From NCBI RefSeq assembly GCF_042682045.1, contig NZ_JBHUGS010000002.1, forward strand, positions 124,001-188,000: a stretch of 64,000 nt of DNA, given 5' to 3'. Shown piece after piece: positions 34,375-42,965 of this stretch. Position 1 is the stretch's first letter. Each line of letters starts with the position of its first letter. The DNA comes from Sphingomonas_R arantia (lineage in GTDB: Bacteria > Pseudomonadota > Alphaproteobacteria > Sphingomonadales > Sphingomonadaceae). The notes under the pieces were generated by a model, which had not been told where the DNA came from, did not search any database, and saw nothing but the letters and a program-made list of their open reading frames with translations. The position numbers and the translations under genes are program-made.

Positions 34375-34827
34375 TCAGGGCGGGGTGAGGCCGATCCGAC
34401 GGAGGAGGGACGCGAAGTCGGGCGCGACGGGGGTGATGCCGTCTTCGCCGTCCAGTTCATGGTCGATGAACACGATCGACGGCGCGGCCGGATCGGCGCG
34501 ATAGTCGAACGCGAACAGATTGCCGCCGGTGTCGTCCGCGAACGGCAGCAGGCCGGCGGGATAGCGCGGCATCATGTGATCGATGGCGAATGCGATGGCA
34601 TAGCTCCGCTCGGCCTTTTCCAGCCGATCGAGCGGGGCCACCAGCAGCAGGATGAATGTCGGGAAGGACGGGTCACGCACGAGGTCCTCGTCCAGCGCTT
34701 CCCCCTGATGCGCCGTCGCGAGCGCCCAGTAGCCGGCCGGCAAAGGACCGCCGGCAAACGCCTCGAGCCGGTCGCGGTCCTGCTCGGTCGGGGCGGGCAG
34801 CTTGGTCCGCAGATAGGGTTCCCACAT
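34375..34827 (-). CDS. SMI1/KNR4 (SUKH) family protein
   Basis: A 150-residue SUKH-fold protein. The leading LPAGYWALATAHQGE, the mid DHMMPRYPAGLLPFADDTGGN and the FAFDYRADPAAPSIVFIDHE core are typical. SUKH proteins often act as immunity proteins to contact-dependent or polymorphic toxins, but many stand alone. No toxin gene with an HNH, deaminase or similar tail is next to it, so a housekeeping or orphan-immunity role is open. The ATG at 34827 has a strong GGAGGAG site; the frame upstream is chance. The 210 bases to its left (34163-34374) hold no gene that I can support. Confidence 0.8.
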   Translation of the reverse strand: MWEPYLRTKLPAPTEQDRDRLEAFAGGPLPAGYWALATAHQGEALDEDLVRDPSFPTFILLLVAPLDRLEKAERSYAIAFAIDHMMPRYPAGLLPFADDTGGNLFAFDYRADPAAPSIVFIDHELDGEDGITPVAPDFASLLRRIGLTPP

Positions 34828-34911
34828 GCGATACTCCTCCAGCGGTCTTCGGCCGGGGACCGTTATCGCCGGGGGTCGTGGTTCGTTGCAAGCGGTAGAA
34901 GTGCCGTGACG

Positions 34912-34946
34912 ACGGTCGCCGGTCGGGATGACCGTCCGGCGACCGT
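34912..34946 (-). terminator. Terminator-like hairpin after the BA14K-like gene
   Basis: A perfect 11-base-pair stem (34912-34922 with 34936-34946) starts about ten bases beyond the stop of the leftward gene ending at 34956. No T-run follows on the minus strand, as is common in GC-rich genomes. Confidence 0.5.
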
Positions 34947-34955
34947 GTTGTCCGC

Positions 34956-35261
34956 TCAGCCGCGGCAGCGCTGGCGGGGTTTGCCGCGGCCGGGGGCGAA
35001 GGTGTCGGTCCGCTTGTCGTAGGACGCGTAGCGCCGCATGCACGCGGTCTGGTGCGCGCTGTTGCCGCGCCCGCTGTTGCGCGCCTGGGTGGCCTTGCCG
35101 CCGCGCGAGGACTGGTTGCGATCGTTGCGCGATCCGGCGTTGTCGTTGCCGCGCGTCTGGGTCGTGCGGCCGTTGTCGCGGTCCGGCGCGCGCTGCGCGA
35201 GGGTGGGGGCGGCGAGCAGCATCATCGCTGCCGCGGCCAGAGTGGTGGTGATGGTTCGCAT
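34956..35261 (-). CDS. BA14K-like small secreted protein
   Basis: A 101-residue protein: signal peptide (TTTLAAAAMMLLAAPTLAQ), a long Asn/Arg/Gly-rich disordered stretch, and a C-terminal block CMRRYASYDKRTDTFAPGRG ending with a second cysteine. This block resembles the C-x-x-RY-x-SYDP-x-TGTF unit of BA14K-like lectin proteins from alphaproteobacteria, with the tryptophan-rich part missing. The ATG at 35261 was chosen because it begins the signal peptide and has an AAGGAC site. Function unknown; perhaps envelope binding. Confidence 0.65.
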   Translation of the reverse strand: MRTITTTLAAAAMMLLAAPTLAQRAPDRDNGRTTQTRGNDNAGSRNDRNQSSRGGKATQARNSGRGNSAHQTACMRRYASYDKRTDTFAPGRGKPRQRCRG

Positions 35262-35461
35262 TTTCGCAAAGTCCTTATTCGGTGTCACCGGGCGGCCCGT
35301 GGCGGGGGCATGTGTCCGCGGGATGTCCGGCGTTGCAGGCGGTGCAGACATGTCGGGCGTGGCAGACACATGGTGGCAATACCGATCGCTATGATAGCGG
35401 GGGAACAGCGGCGTATGGCGCGGCGGCTTGACCAGTGGGGACGCGCGTGCGGACGGAGACG

Positions 35462-36190
35462 ATGACAGACCCGGACGGCGGCGCGGGAGCCGATGCGCAG
35501 AGCGTCATCCTGATCGTCGACGACGATGCGGAGATCCGCACGTTGCTGGCTGAGCATCTGGCGTCGCGCGGATACCGGGCGCGGACCTGCAAGGACGCGG
35601 GCGAGATGGACGCGGCGCTCGCGCGCGAGACGGTCGATCTGGTCCTGCTGGACGTTATGATGCCGGGTGAGGACGGGCTGTCGGCATGTCGCCGGCTGGC
35701 GGATCGCGGCGGGCCGCCGGTCGTGCTGCTGAGCGCGCTCGGCCGCGAGCATGACCGGATCAAGGGGCTGGAAACCGGGGCGAGCCATTATCTGGCCAAG
35801 CCGTGCAGCGCGCGCGAGGTGCTGGCGACGGTGCGGGCCGCGTTGCGATCGCGCGGCGGGGCGTCGGGGGCGGTCGGCGAGGCCTATGTCTTCGATGCGT
35901 GGCGGATCGACATCGCCGCGCATGAGCTGACCGATCCGGACGGCGTGCTGGTACAGCTGACCGACGGCGAGTTCGCGTTGCTGCGCGCGATGGTCGAGCG
36001 GCCGCGGCGGGTGCTGTCGCGCGACCAGCTGCTGCAATTCGCGCGCGGGCCGGACAGCGAGGCGTTCGACCGGGCGGTGGACGTGCAGGTCAGCCGGCTG
36101 CGCCGCAAGCTGCGCTGTCCGGGTGACGAGCTGATTCGCACCGTGAAGAACGAGGGGTATCTGTTCGTCCCCCATGTCCGGCGGGGGTGA
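35462..36190 (+). CDS. OmpR-family response regulator
   Basis: A 242-residue DNA-binding regulator. The receiver domain (about residues 13-128) shows the acidic pocket VDDDAEIRT, the phosphorylation site LLDVMMPG and the switch lysine in LAKPCS. The winged-helix domain (about 145-240) includes LTDGEFALLRAMVERP and VDVQVSRLRRKL. The ATG at 35462 has a GGAG site 6 bases before it; a GTG at 35435 is in frame but less likely. The kinase gene starts where this gene stops, so the two form one two-component system. The signal is unknown. Confidence 0.93.
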   Translation: MTDPDGGAGADAQSVILIVDDDAEIRTLLAEHLASRGYRARTCKDAGEMDAALARETVDLVLLDVMMPGEDGLSACRRLADRGGPPVVLLSALGREHDRIKGLETGASHYLAKPCSAREVLATVRAALRSRGGASGAVGEAYVFDAWRIDIAAHELTDPDGVLVQLTDGEFALLRAMVERPRRVLSRDQLLQFARGPDSEAFDRAVDVQVSRLRRKLRCPGDELIRTVKNEGYLFVPHVRRG

Positions 36191-37515
36191 TGGCGGAGCG
36201 CCGGATCACGACGCCGCTGTACCTGCGGATGTTCACGATCGTGCTGGCGTGCGTCGGCGCGGTGCAGCTGCTGAACGTCGCGTTCGTCGTGCTGATCGGG
36301 CCGCCATTGCCGCGCATCTACACCGTCGAGCAGGTGGCCGAGGCGCTGCGCCGCGGCGGGGATCCGGCGGGTCAGATCGTCGTGACGCCGGCGGCCACGG
36401 CGCGCAACGAGGACAATGCGCGTACCGTGACGCTGCGTAAGGCGATTGCGCGACAGCTGACGGTGCCGATCGAGCGGGTGCGGATCGCGGGCGTGCCGAG
36501 CCCGCGGCCGGACGGGCCGCTGTTCGGCGCGCGGCGGATGCGGCGGCCGGACGTGCGGCAGGAGATCCTGCTCGGCGGGTTCAGCGTGTCGGTGCGGCGC
36601 GGCGACGGCAGCTGGCTGTCCGCGCAGCCGGTGCGGACCGGGTTCGAACGGTGGCGGATCGGTGCGCTGGCGCTGATCGTCGCATCGCTGCTGGCGGCGA
36701 TCGGCTTTGCCTGGCTGCTGACGCGGTGGGTGGCGCGGCCGATCACGCTGTTCGCGGAGGCGGCCGAGCGGCTGGGCCAGGACCCGCGCGGCGCGCCGGT
36801 GCCGCTGGAGGGGCCGCCCGAGATTGCGCATGCGGCCAAGGCGTTCAACGAGATGCAGCGCCGGCTGAAGGGTTATGTCGAGGATCGGACGATCATGATC
36901 GGCGCGGTGGCGCACGACCTGCGCACGCCGCTGATGCGCCTGGCGTTGCAGATGGAGCGGTTGCCGGCGCAGTATCGCCCGGCCTGCGAGCGGGCGATTG
37001 CGGAGATGGACGCGATGATCTCCGCGGCGACGGACTATGTCCGCGACGTCAGCGAGCCGAGCGCGCGGCGGCGGCTGGACCTGCGATCGCTGGCCGAGGC
37101 GGTGGTGGACGATTTCGTCGATGGCGGCGGGGATGTGACGATCGTGCCGGGACCGAAGCTGGTCGTGGAAGGCGATCCGATCTCGTTGCGCGCGGTGCTG
37201 AACAACCTGATCGGCAATGCGCTGCGTTATGCGCAGGATGCCACGGTCGAGCTGGCCGAGGTGGAGGGTGCCACTGAGATCCGGGTGCGGGACCACGGGC
37301 CGGGCATTCCGGCGGAGGACCTGGAACGGGTGTTCGAACCGTTTTTCCGCGGCGAACGATCGCGCAACCGCGAGACGGGGGGCGTCGGGCTGGGTCTGGC
37401 GAGCGTCCGTGGCATCGTGCGTGCGCATGGTGGCGAAGTGACGGTGTTGAACCATCCCGACGGCGGCGTGATCGCGACCGTCATGTTGCCTGCGCGGCGC
37501 GACCGGCCGGCATAG
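36190..37515 (+). CDS. Sensor histidine kinase (EnvZ-like layout)
   Basis: A 441-residue membrane kinase partner of the preceding regulator. Helices near residues 13-37 and 155-180 enclose a periplasmic sensor of about 115 residues with no known domain. A HAMP linker, the phospho-acceptor motif AVAHDLRTPLMRL, the N-box NNLIGNALRYA, and G-boxes DHGPGIP and GVGLGLASV follow. The start ATG at 36190 shares one base with the TGA of the regulator; a GTG at 36187 is also possible. The overlap implies coupled synthesis. Confidence 0.93.
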   Translation: MAERRITTPLYLRMFTIVLACVGAVQLLNVAFVVLIGPPLPRIYTVEQVAEALRRGGDPAGQIVVTPAATARNEDNARTVTLRKAIARQLTVPIERVRIAGVPSPRPDGPLFGARRMRRPDVRQEILLGGFSVSVRRGDGSWLSAQPVRTGFERWRIGALALIVASLLAAIGFAWLLTRWVARPITLFAEAAERLGQDPRGAPVPLEGPPEIAHAAKAFNEMQRRLKGYVEDRTIMIGAVAHDLRTPLMRLALQMERLPAQYRPACERAIAEMDAMISAATDYVRDVSEPSARRRLDLRSLAEAVVDDFVDGGGDVTIVPGPKLVVEGDPISLRAVLNNLIGNALRYAQDATVELAEVEGATEIRVRDHGPGIPAEDLERVFEPFFRGERSRNRETGGVGLGLASVRGIVRAHGGEVTVLNHPDGGVIATVMLPARRDRPA

Positions 37516-37615
37516 TTCCGGCGCCTAGTTTTTCGGCGGGCGCGCAGGCCTCGGGTGCAATCTGGCAGACATGCGGGCGCGGCAATCGGGGGCTTCCTTA
37601 ACGACGGATTTATCT

Positions 37616-37813
37616 ATGCCGTGCGCCCAGTCCAATTGTGATCACCGTCATTCGCCGGGAAAGGCGCAAGTCGACGATGCGGGCGTGAAGCGCGCGCGGT
37701 GCCGGATCTGCGGACTGAAGCTGCGCCGCGGGGTGGGGACGCGGACGTGGATCATCGCGGACAGCATCGGCGCGCCGGTCCGACCGGACGAGCGGCGGGC
37801 CGAGTTCGGGTAG
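37616..37813 (+). CDS. Small cysteine-rich protein, possible zinc binding
   Basis: A 65-residue frame starting at the ATG at 37616 with four cysteines (PCAQSNCDHRH and RARCRICGLKL) and nearby histidines, which could form a zinc knuckle. No family is recognised, and the ribosome-binding site is weak. Start codons further upstream (37571) are possible. It could be a real small gene because the cysteine spacing is regular, but it may be chance. Confidence 0.45.
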   Translation: MPCAQSNCDHRHSPGKAQVDDAGVKRARCRICGLKLRRGVGTRTWIIADSIGAPVRPDERRAEFG

Positions 37814-37888
37814 CGCGCGACCCGGATCGGCCCTAGGCGAGCCCGGAGACGCCCGCGGATAGTGCGGCGTTCGGAACGGAGGATCGCG

Positions 37889-38248
37889 GTGGTCGTGGCG
37901 GCAAAGGCGTGGGACGGCGGCATCGTCAGGATCTGGCTGGAAAAGCGCGTCGTCGCGGCGCGGGCGGAGCAGGTTTCGGCCGAACGCGGCGGGCGGACGC
38001 AGCAGGACGATTGCGACAAGGCGACCGCCGAGGAAATGGTCTGCACGCTGCTGAAGGGCAAGCACGCGGTGGACGATCAACAGGCGTTCGCGGTCGAACT
38101 GCGGGCGTTGCTGGAGCGCGACGACTATGTCTGGCGCGGCGTGTATGACGACACACGGTTCGACCGGCATGTCCGGACGTTCGTGCGCAAGCTGATCCGC
38201 ATGGCCAAGACGAACGACGGGTTCGAGAATGTCGCGCACTATCAGTGA
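37889..38248 (+). CDS. Hypothetical cytoplasmic protein
   Basis: A 119-residue protein with no signal peptide or membrane helix and a mixed charged composition. The visible segments (WDGGIVRIWLEKRV, LLERDDYVWRGVYDD, FVRKLIRMAK) suggest an alpha/beta fold, but I recognise no family. The GTG at 37889 is preferred because GGAGG lies 6 bases upstream; another GTG at 37862 would add nine residues. It stands alone before rsgA, 82 bases away on the same strand. Confidence 0.6.
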   Translation: MVVAAKAWDGGIVRIWLEKRVVAARAEQVSAERGGRTQQDDCDKATAEEMVCTLLKGKHAVDDQQAFAVELRALLERDDYVWRGVYDDTRFDRHVRTFVRKLIRMAKTNDGFENVAHYQ

Positions 38249-38330
38249 GGGCAGGTGCTTTCGTGCGGCGCTTGGCCCATATCGGCACGTGACCGCCGGC
38301 CGGTCGCGGTGAAGGATATATGCGCGCGTT

Positions 38331-39326
38331 ATGGAAACTACCGACGAGACGCTGGAAGAGCTTGGCTGGAACGCGCATTTCGTGGCGCAGGTTTCGGACG
38401 ATGAGGCCGAATATTGCCATCCGGTTCGGGTGATGTCGGTGCATCGCGGCAAGATCGCGGTGGCGGGGGCGGGATCGCGCGGGTTCGTGGCGCCGTCGAT
38501 CCCGGGGGCCGCGCCGGGCGACGATCATCCGACAGTGGGCGACTGGTTGCTGATCGACGGCGCGTCACAGCTGCCGCTCCGCGTGCTGGGGCGGATGAAC
38601 CTGTTCAAGCGGCGCGCGCCGGGCGATCCGCGCAAGGAGCAGATGATCGCGGCGAATGTCGACACGGTGTTCATCGTCGCATCGTGCAACCAGGATTTCA
38701 GTGTGGCGCGGCTGGAACGCTATCTGGTGCTGGCGCGCGAGGTGGGGGTGCATCCGGTGGTGGTGCTGACCAAGACCGACCTGACCGACGACGTCGACGG
38801 GTTCGTGGCGGCGGCGCGGGCGATCGAGCCGGGATTGCTGGTCGAGCCGGTCGACGGGCGCGATTCGGCGAGCGTCGCGCGGCTGGCGACGTGGTGCGGG
38901 CCGGGCAAGACGGTCGCGTTCCTCGGATCGTCCGGGGTGGGCAAGTCCACGCTGGTCAACACGCTGCGCGGGTCGGACAGCATCGCGACGCAGGCGATCC
39001 GCGCGCATGACGGCACCGGCCGACACACCACGACGGTGCGGGAGATGCACCGGCTGGCGCTGGGTGGCTGGCTGCTCGACCTGCCGGGGATGCGCGAGTT
39101 GCAGCTGACCGAAGCGGCGGGCGGCATCGCCGAGGTGTTCGACGATTTCGCGCTGTTGGCGCAGGACTGCCGCTTCTCGGACTGTTCGCACGGGACGGAG
39201 CCGGGTTGCGCGGTCCGTGCGGCGATCGCGGAGGGCACGCTGACCATCGAGCGGTTCGAGCGCTGGCGGAAGCTGGAAGCGGCCGAAGCGGTGGTCGTGC
39301 GCCCGGCGAAGCGGCGGTCGCGCTAG
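38331..39326 (+). CDS. rsgA: Ribosome small-subunit biogenesis GTPase RsgA
   Basis: A 331-residue circularly permuted GTPase that tests late 30S ribosome maturation. An OB-fold N-terminus is followed by the permuted G motifs in order G4 (VLTKTDL), G1 (GSSGVGKSTL) and G3 (LLDLPGMREL). The zinc domain near the end carries DCRFSDCSHGTEPGC. All catalytic parts look intact. The frame and start at 38331 fit the family; GAAGGATA lies 15 bases upstream. It is not in an obvious operon. Confidence 0.94.
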   Translation: METTDETLEELGWNAHFVAQVSDDEAEYCHPVRVMSVHRGKIAVAGAGSRGFVAPSIPGAAPGDDHPTVGDWLLIDGASQLPLRVLGRMNLFKRRAPGDPRKEQMIAANVDTVFIVASCNQDFSVARLERYLVLAREVGVHPVVVLTKTDLTDDVDGFVAAARAIEPGLLVEPVDGRDSASVARLATWCGPGKTVAFLGSSGVGKSTLVNTLRGSDSIATQAIRAHDGTGRHTTTVREMHRLALGGWLLDLPGMRELQLTEAAGGIAEVFDDFALLAQDCRFSDCSHGTEPGCAVRAAIAEGTLTIERFERWRKLEAAEAVVVRPAKRRSR

Positions 39327-39410
39327 CGGCGGCTGGCCGGAGCGGGAAGGGTTGCCCGCGGTGCCCGTGCATGCAAGGCGGAGGCTTCGGCGGACGATCG
39401 GGACGATGAC

Positions 39411-40988
39411 ATGCACCCGGTAGAGAATTTCGAGCTGATCATCGCGATGTTCCTGGCGGTGCTGGCGCTGCATTATGTCGCGCGGCGGCTGGCGCTGCCG
39501 CCCGCGGTGGCCCTGCTGACCGGCGGTGGCGCGCTGGCGTTCGTGCCGGGGTTGCCGACGGTGGCGATCGACCCGGAACTGGTGCTGGTCATCTTCCTGC
39601 CGCCGTTGTTGATGGACGGGGCGTGGTTGTTGGCGTCGTTCCGGCGGCATATTGCGGGCATCCTGTCGCTGGCGGTGGGGGCGGTGTTCTTCACGACCGC
39701 GATCGTGGCGGTGGTCGCCAAGCTGCTGATGCCGGCATTGCCATGGGCGGCGTGCGCGGCGCTGGGGGCGATCGTGTCGCCACCCGATGCGGTATCGGCG
39801 CGTGCGGTGTTGCAGCGGGTGAAGCTGCCGCGCCGGCTGTCGACGTTGCTGGAGGGCGAGAGCCTGTTGAACGATGCCGCCGGGCTGGTGCTGTTCCGGT
39901 TCGCGGTGGCCGCGATGCTGACCGGCAGTTTCAGCCTGAGCGAGGCGGCGGGCAGCTTCGTCCTGCTCGTCGTGGGCGGGATCGCGGTCGGCGGGGGAAT
40001 CGGGGCGCTGTGGGTGTTGCTGCTGCGCCGGCTGGGCGACGATCAGCTGATGATCGTGGCGACGGTGCTGGTGTGCTGGTCCGCCTATATCGCGGGCGAG
40101 ATGCTGCATGTGTCGGGGGTGATCGCGACGGTGGCGGCCGGACTGACGTGCGGCTGGTACCAGCATGTCGTGTTCGCGGCGAGCGTGCGGTTGCGCGCGC
40201 ATGCGTTCTGGCAGGTGCTGGTGTTCCTGATGGAGGCCGCGGTGTTCATGCTGATCGGTTTCTCGCTGCGCGGCGTGCTCGACCGCGTCGGCGGCATGGG
40301 CGTGGTGTTCGACACGATGGCGGGGCCGGTGCTGCTGATCGTGCTGGCGGTGATCGTCGCGCGGTTCCTGTGGGTGTTCGGGGTGGACGGCGCGCTGATC
40401 CTGCTGCGCCGGTTCGGCTGGATCGGGGTCCGGCCGCTGGGGGCGGGATCCGCGCTGATCATGAGCTGGGCGGGGATGCGCGGCGTGGTGACGCTGGCCG
40501 TCGCCCTGTCGCTGCCCGACACGATGCCGGGGCGCGACATGATGCTGGTGACGGCGTTCGCGGTGATCCTGGTCACCGTGCTGTTGCAGGGGACGTCGCT
40601 CGGCCTCGTCATCCGGTTGGCGGGCAAGGACGATGTCGATCCGGCCGCGCCGCCGCTCGACCTGGAGGCGGCGGAGAACGCGGTGTACCGGGCGCAGCTG
40701 GCGGCGGTCGAGGGGCTGGCCTTTACCGAGGACGGCCGCGAACTGCACCCGCAACTGCTGCGTCGGTATCGGAGGCGGGCGACGGCGTCCGACAATTTCG
40801 AGGGCACGGCGGAGGAGCGCACGGCGGCGATCGACAGCCATTTCGATACGGTCATCGCCGCGGTCGATGCGGGTCGGGCGGCACTGGTCCGGATGCACCG
40901 GGATGGACAGATCGACGACGAGATCCTGCACGATCTGGAGCGCGACCTGGACCTGGAGGAACTGGCGGCGTCGGCGGCCAAGGGCTGA
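39411..40988 (+). CDS. Na+/H+ antiporter (CPA1 family)
   Basis: A 525-residue membrane antiporter with about twelve helices in residues 5-405 and a cytoplasmic tail of about 120 residues. Conserved elements are LVIFLPPLLMDGAW, the cation-site region AIVSPPDAVSARAVL, LLEGESLLNDAAGLVLF with the transport-site Asp, and SWAGMRGVVTLAVALSLP. This fits the YjcE/NhaP-type CPA1 group, exporting sodium in exchange for protons. Start at 39411; a GGACGATGAC stretch precedes it. It runs toward the diguanylate cyclase gene, whose end lies six bases away. Confidence 0.92.
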   Translation: MHPVENFELIIAMFLAVLALHYVARRLALPPAVALLTGGGALAFVPGLPTVAIDPELVLVIFLPPLLMDGAWLLASFRRHIAGILSLAVGAVFFTTAIVAVVAKLLMPALPWAACAALGAIVSPPDAVSARAVLQRVKLPRRLSTLLEGESLLNDAAGLVLFRFAVAAMLTGSFSLSEAAGSFVLLVVGGIAVGGGIGALWVLLLRRLGDDQLMIVATVLVCWSAYIAGEMLHVSGVIATVAAGLTCGWYQHVVFAASVRLRAHAFWQVLVFLMEAAVFMLIGFSLRGVLDRVGGMGVVFDTMAGPVLLIVLAVIVARFLWVFGVDGALILLRRFGWIGVRPLGAGSALIMSWAGMRGVVTLAVALSLPDTMPGRDMMLVTAFAVILVTVLLQGTSLGLVIRLAGKDDVDPAAPPLDLEAAENAVYRAQLAAVEGLAFTEDGRELHPQLLRRYRRRATASDNFEGTAEERTAAIDSHFDTVIAAVDAGRAALVRMHRDGQIDDEILHDLERDLDLEELAASAAKG

Positions 40989-40994
40989 GCCCGG

Positions 40995-42842
40995 TTAGCG
41001 GCGGCGCCCGGCGGCGGGGAGCAGCTTTTTCGGCGAGGGCCCTTTTCGGGCAGGTTGCGAACAATCGAGCAGCAACGTCGTGACGGTCGCGCGATCCACC
41101 GCGCGCGAGAAGAGATAGCCCTGGCCCAGGACGCAGCCCATCGATTTCAGGAGCTGCGCCTGTTCCTCGGTCTCGATCCCTTCGGCGACGACGCGGATGT
41201 CGAGCTGCCCGGCGATGCGGATCAGCCCTTCGACGATCGCCATGCTGCCGTCGCCGGGGTGGAGGCGATCGACGAAGCTCTTGTCGATCTTGATGATGTC
41301 GACGGGCACGGTCAGGAGGTGGGTGAGCGAGGCGAAGCCTGTGCCGAAATCGTCGAGCGCCACGCGCAGGCCCTTCGACCGGAGCGCCTTGATGGCGCGT
41401 TCGGTGACATGGTCGCCCTGGCCCATATAGACCGACTCGGTGACTTCGAGGATCACGTGCTTCAGCGGGACGGAGTGGGCGCGGAACGCCGATTCGAGTA
41501 CATGATCGACGCGGCCATGGATGTCGGCGGACGACACGTTGATGCCGACATGCTGGAACGGGATGCCGAGATCGAGCCAGCCGCGCACGTCGGCCGCGAC
41601 CAGCGCCATCATCCGCGCGGTCAGTTCGGTGGCGATGTGGACGTCGGTGGTCGCTTCATGGAACAGCGCCGCCGGGACGATCCGGTCGTCGACCCGCATA
41701 CGGCACAGCGCCTCCAGCCCGACGATCTCCAGCGTGTCGAGCCGGACGATCGGCTGGTAATAGGCCTCGATCCGTTGCTCGCGCAGCGCCAGGTCGACAT
41801 CCTGGATTGCGGTAAGCCGGCGCGTAATGCTGGTGCCGAGGCCCGGCCAGAACCGCACGAAGGCGCCGCGACAGCTTTCCTTGGCGTGGTACAGCGCGAA
41901 GTCGGCATTCTGGTGGACCTGCTGCGGCGTCGGATCGTCCGCGGCGACCAGCGCGCCGCCGATCGTGCCGCGCGGCACGACGATGTTGCCGCGGCAATCG
42001 GCGGGGCGGACCAGGACGGCCAGGATCCGCTCCGCCGTTTGGGCCAGGTCGGAGAGCGCGTCCGGCGATTGGAGTATGACGGCGAATTCGTCGCCGCCGA
42101 GCCGGAAGGCGCGGTCCGGGTGGACCGCCTCGGAGATCCGCTTGCTGGCGATCTGCAACATGCAGTCGCCGGTGGCATGGCCGAAGATGTCGTTGGCGAT
42201 CTTCAGATTGTCGAGGTCGATGACGAGCAGGCCCCAGGCGCCGGGCACGTCGCAACGCAGATGGCGCAGGGCGGCGTCGAATGCCGCGCGGTTGTTGAGG
42301 TTCGTCAGTGCATCGGTGAAGGCGCGGCGTTCATGTTCGACGACCCGCTGGTGCCGTTCGATCGCGATAGCGCTGAGATGCAGGCAGTGCGCGACGACGT
42401 CCTGTTCCGCATCGGTCGGCCCGCGGCGGTCGCGATAGTAGAGTGTGAAGGTTCCGATCGCGTCGCCCAGTCCGTTCAGGATGGGGCTGGACCAGCAGGC
42501 CAGCAGGCCGAGCGGAAGCGACAGATGTCGGTAGCGGTGCCAGTGCGGATCGGTCGCGATGTCGATCGTGGTGACGCCGGTGCGGAGATACGCGGCCGCG
42601 CCGCACGAGCCGGAGTCGAGACCGACCGCGACACCGTCGAACTGGCGTGGGTAGTCGTCCGGAAGGCTGGGCGCGGCGAGCGGGTGAAGCGTGTCGTCGC
42701 CATCGACGGTCATGACCGAGCAGACCACGCCGGGCAGCAGGCGTTCGACCTCGACGCAGAGCCGCACCGCGGTGCGTTCCAGCGTCTTACCCTTCGCGAT
42801 CATCTCCAGGATGACGTTCTGGAGTTCGATCAAGGATCCCAC
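40995..42842 (-). CDS. GAF-GGDEF-EAL protein for cyclic di-GMP turnover
   Basis: A 615-residue cytoplasmic protein: GAF sensor (about 10-165), GGDEF (about 170-325) and EAL (about 345-590). The GGDEF motif (residues 249-253, FRLGGDEFAVI) is intact; the usual RxxD inhibition site five residues before it is absent. The EAL motif (377-379) and the later EVTES, LDDFGTGFASL, KIDKSF and EGIET motifs are all present, so both synthesis and breakdown are possible. The start is the GTG at 42842, because the GAF helix LIELQNVILEMIAKG begins directly after it. It follows the PAS-LuxR gene on the same strand with a 123-base gap. Confidence 0.9.
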   Translation of the reverse strand: MGSLIELQNVILEMIAKGKTLERTAVRLCVEVERLLPGVVCSVMTVDGDDTLHPLAAPSLPDDYPRQFDGVAVGLDSGSCGAAAYLRTGVTTIDIATDPHWHRYRHLSLPLGLLACWSSPILNGLGDAIGTFTLYYRDRRGPTDAEQDVVAHCLHLSAIAIERHQRVVEHERRAFTDALTNLNNRAAFDAALRHLRCDVPGAWGLLVIDLDNLKIANDIFGHATGDCMLQIASKRISEAVHPDRAFRLGGDEFAVILQSPDALSDLAQTAERILAVLVRPADCRGNIVVPRGTIGGALVAADDPTPQQVHQNADFALYHAKESCRGAFVRFWPGLGTSITRRLTAIQDVDLALREQRIEAYYQPIVRLDTLEIVGLEALCRMRVDDRIVPAALFHEATTDVHIATELTARMMALVAADVRGWLDLGIPFQHVGINVSSADIHGRVDHVLESAFRAHSVPLKHVILEVTESVYMGQGDHVTERAIKALRSKGLRVALDDFGTGFASLTHLLTVPVDIIKIDKSFVDRLHPGDGSMAIVEGLIRIAGQLDIRVVAEGIETEEQAQLLKSMGCVLGQGYLFSRAVDRATVTTLLLDCSQPARKGPSPKKLLPAAGRRR

Positions 42843-42965
42843 GAGATTAAAGCCACTATCAAACAGCCGGCCGGCTTATTTGCCTGCGGCCGAGTCAGTA
42901 GCGCCTTTTCGTTGACGAAACCTTAGCATGGGTTGGTGTACCGACGTCGCCCGTCCGGCCCGGGT

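Noticed and set aside
34196..34504. Possible 102-residue plus-strand gene before the SUKH gene
   Set aside because: Most of it overlaps the SUKH gene antisense; no family resemblance and no good ribosome-binding site.
41055..42926. Long open frame of more than 600 codons on the plus strand
   Set aside because: It is the antisense shadow of the GAF-GGDEF-EAL gene; the translation is low-complexity (G, E, D, R rich) and has no domain.
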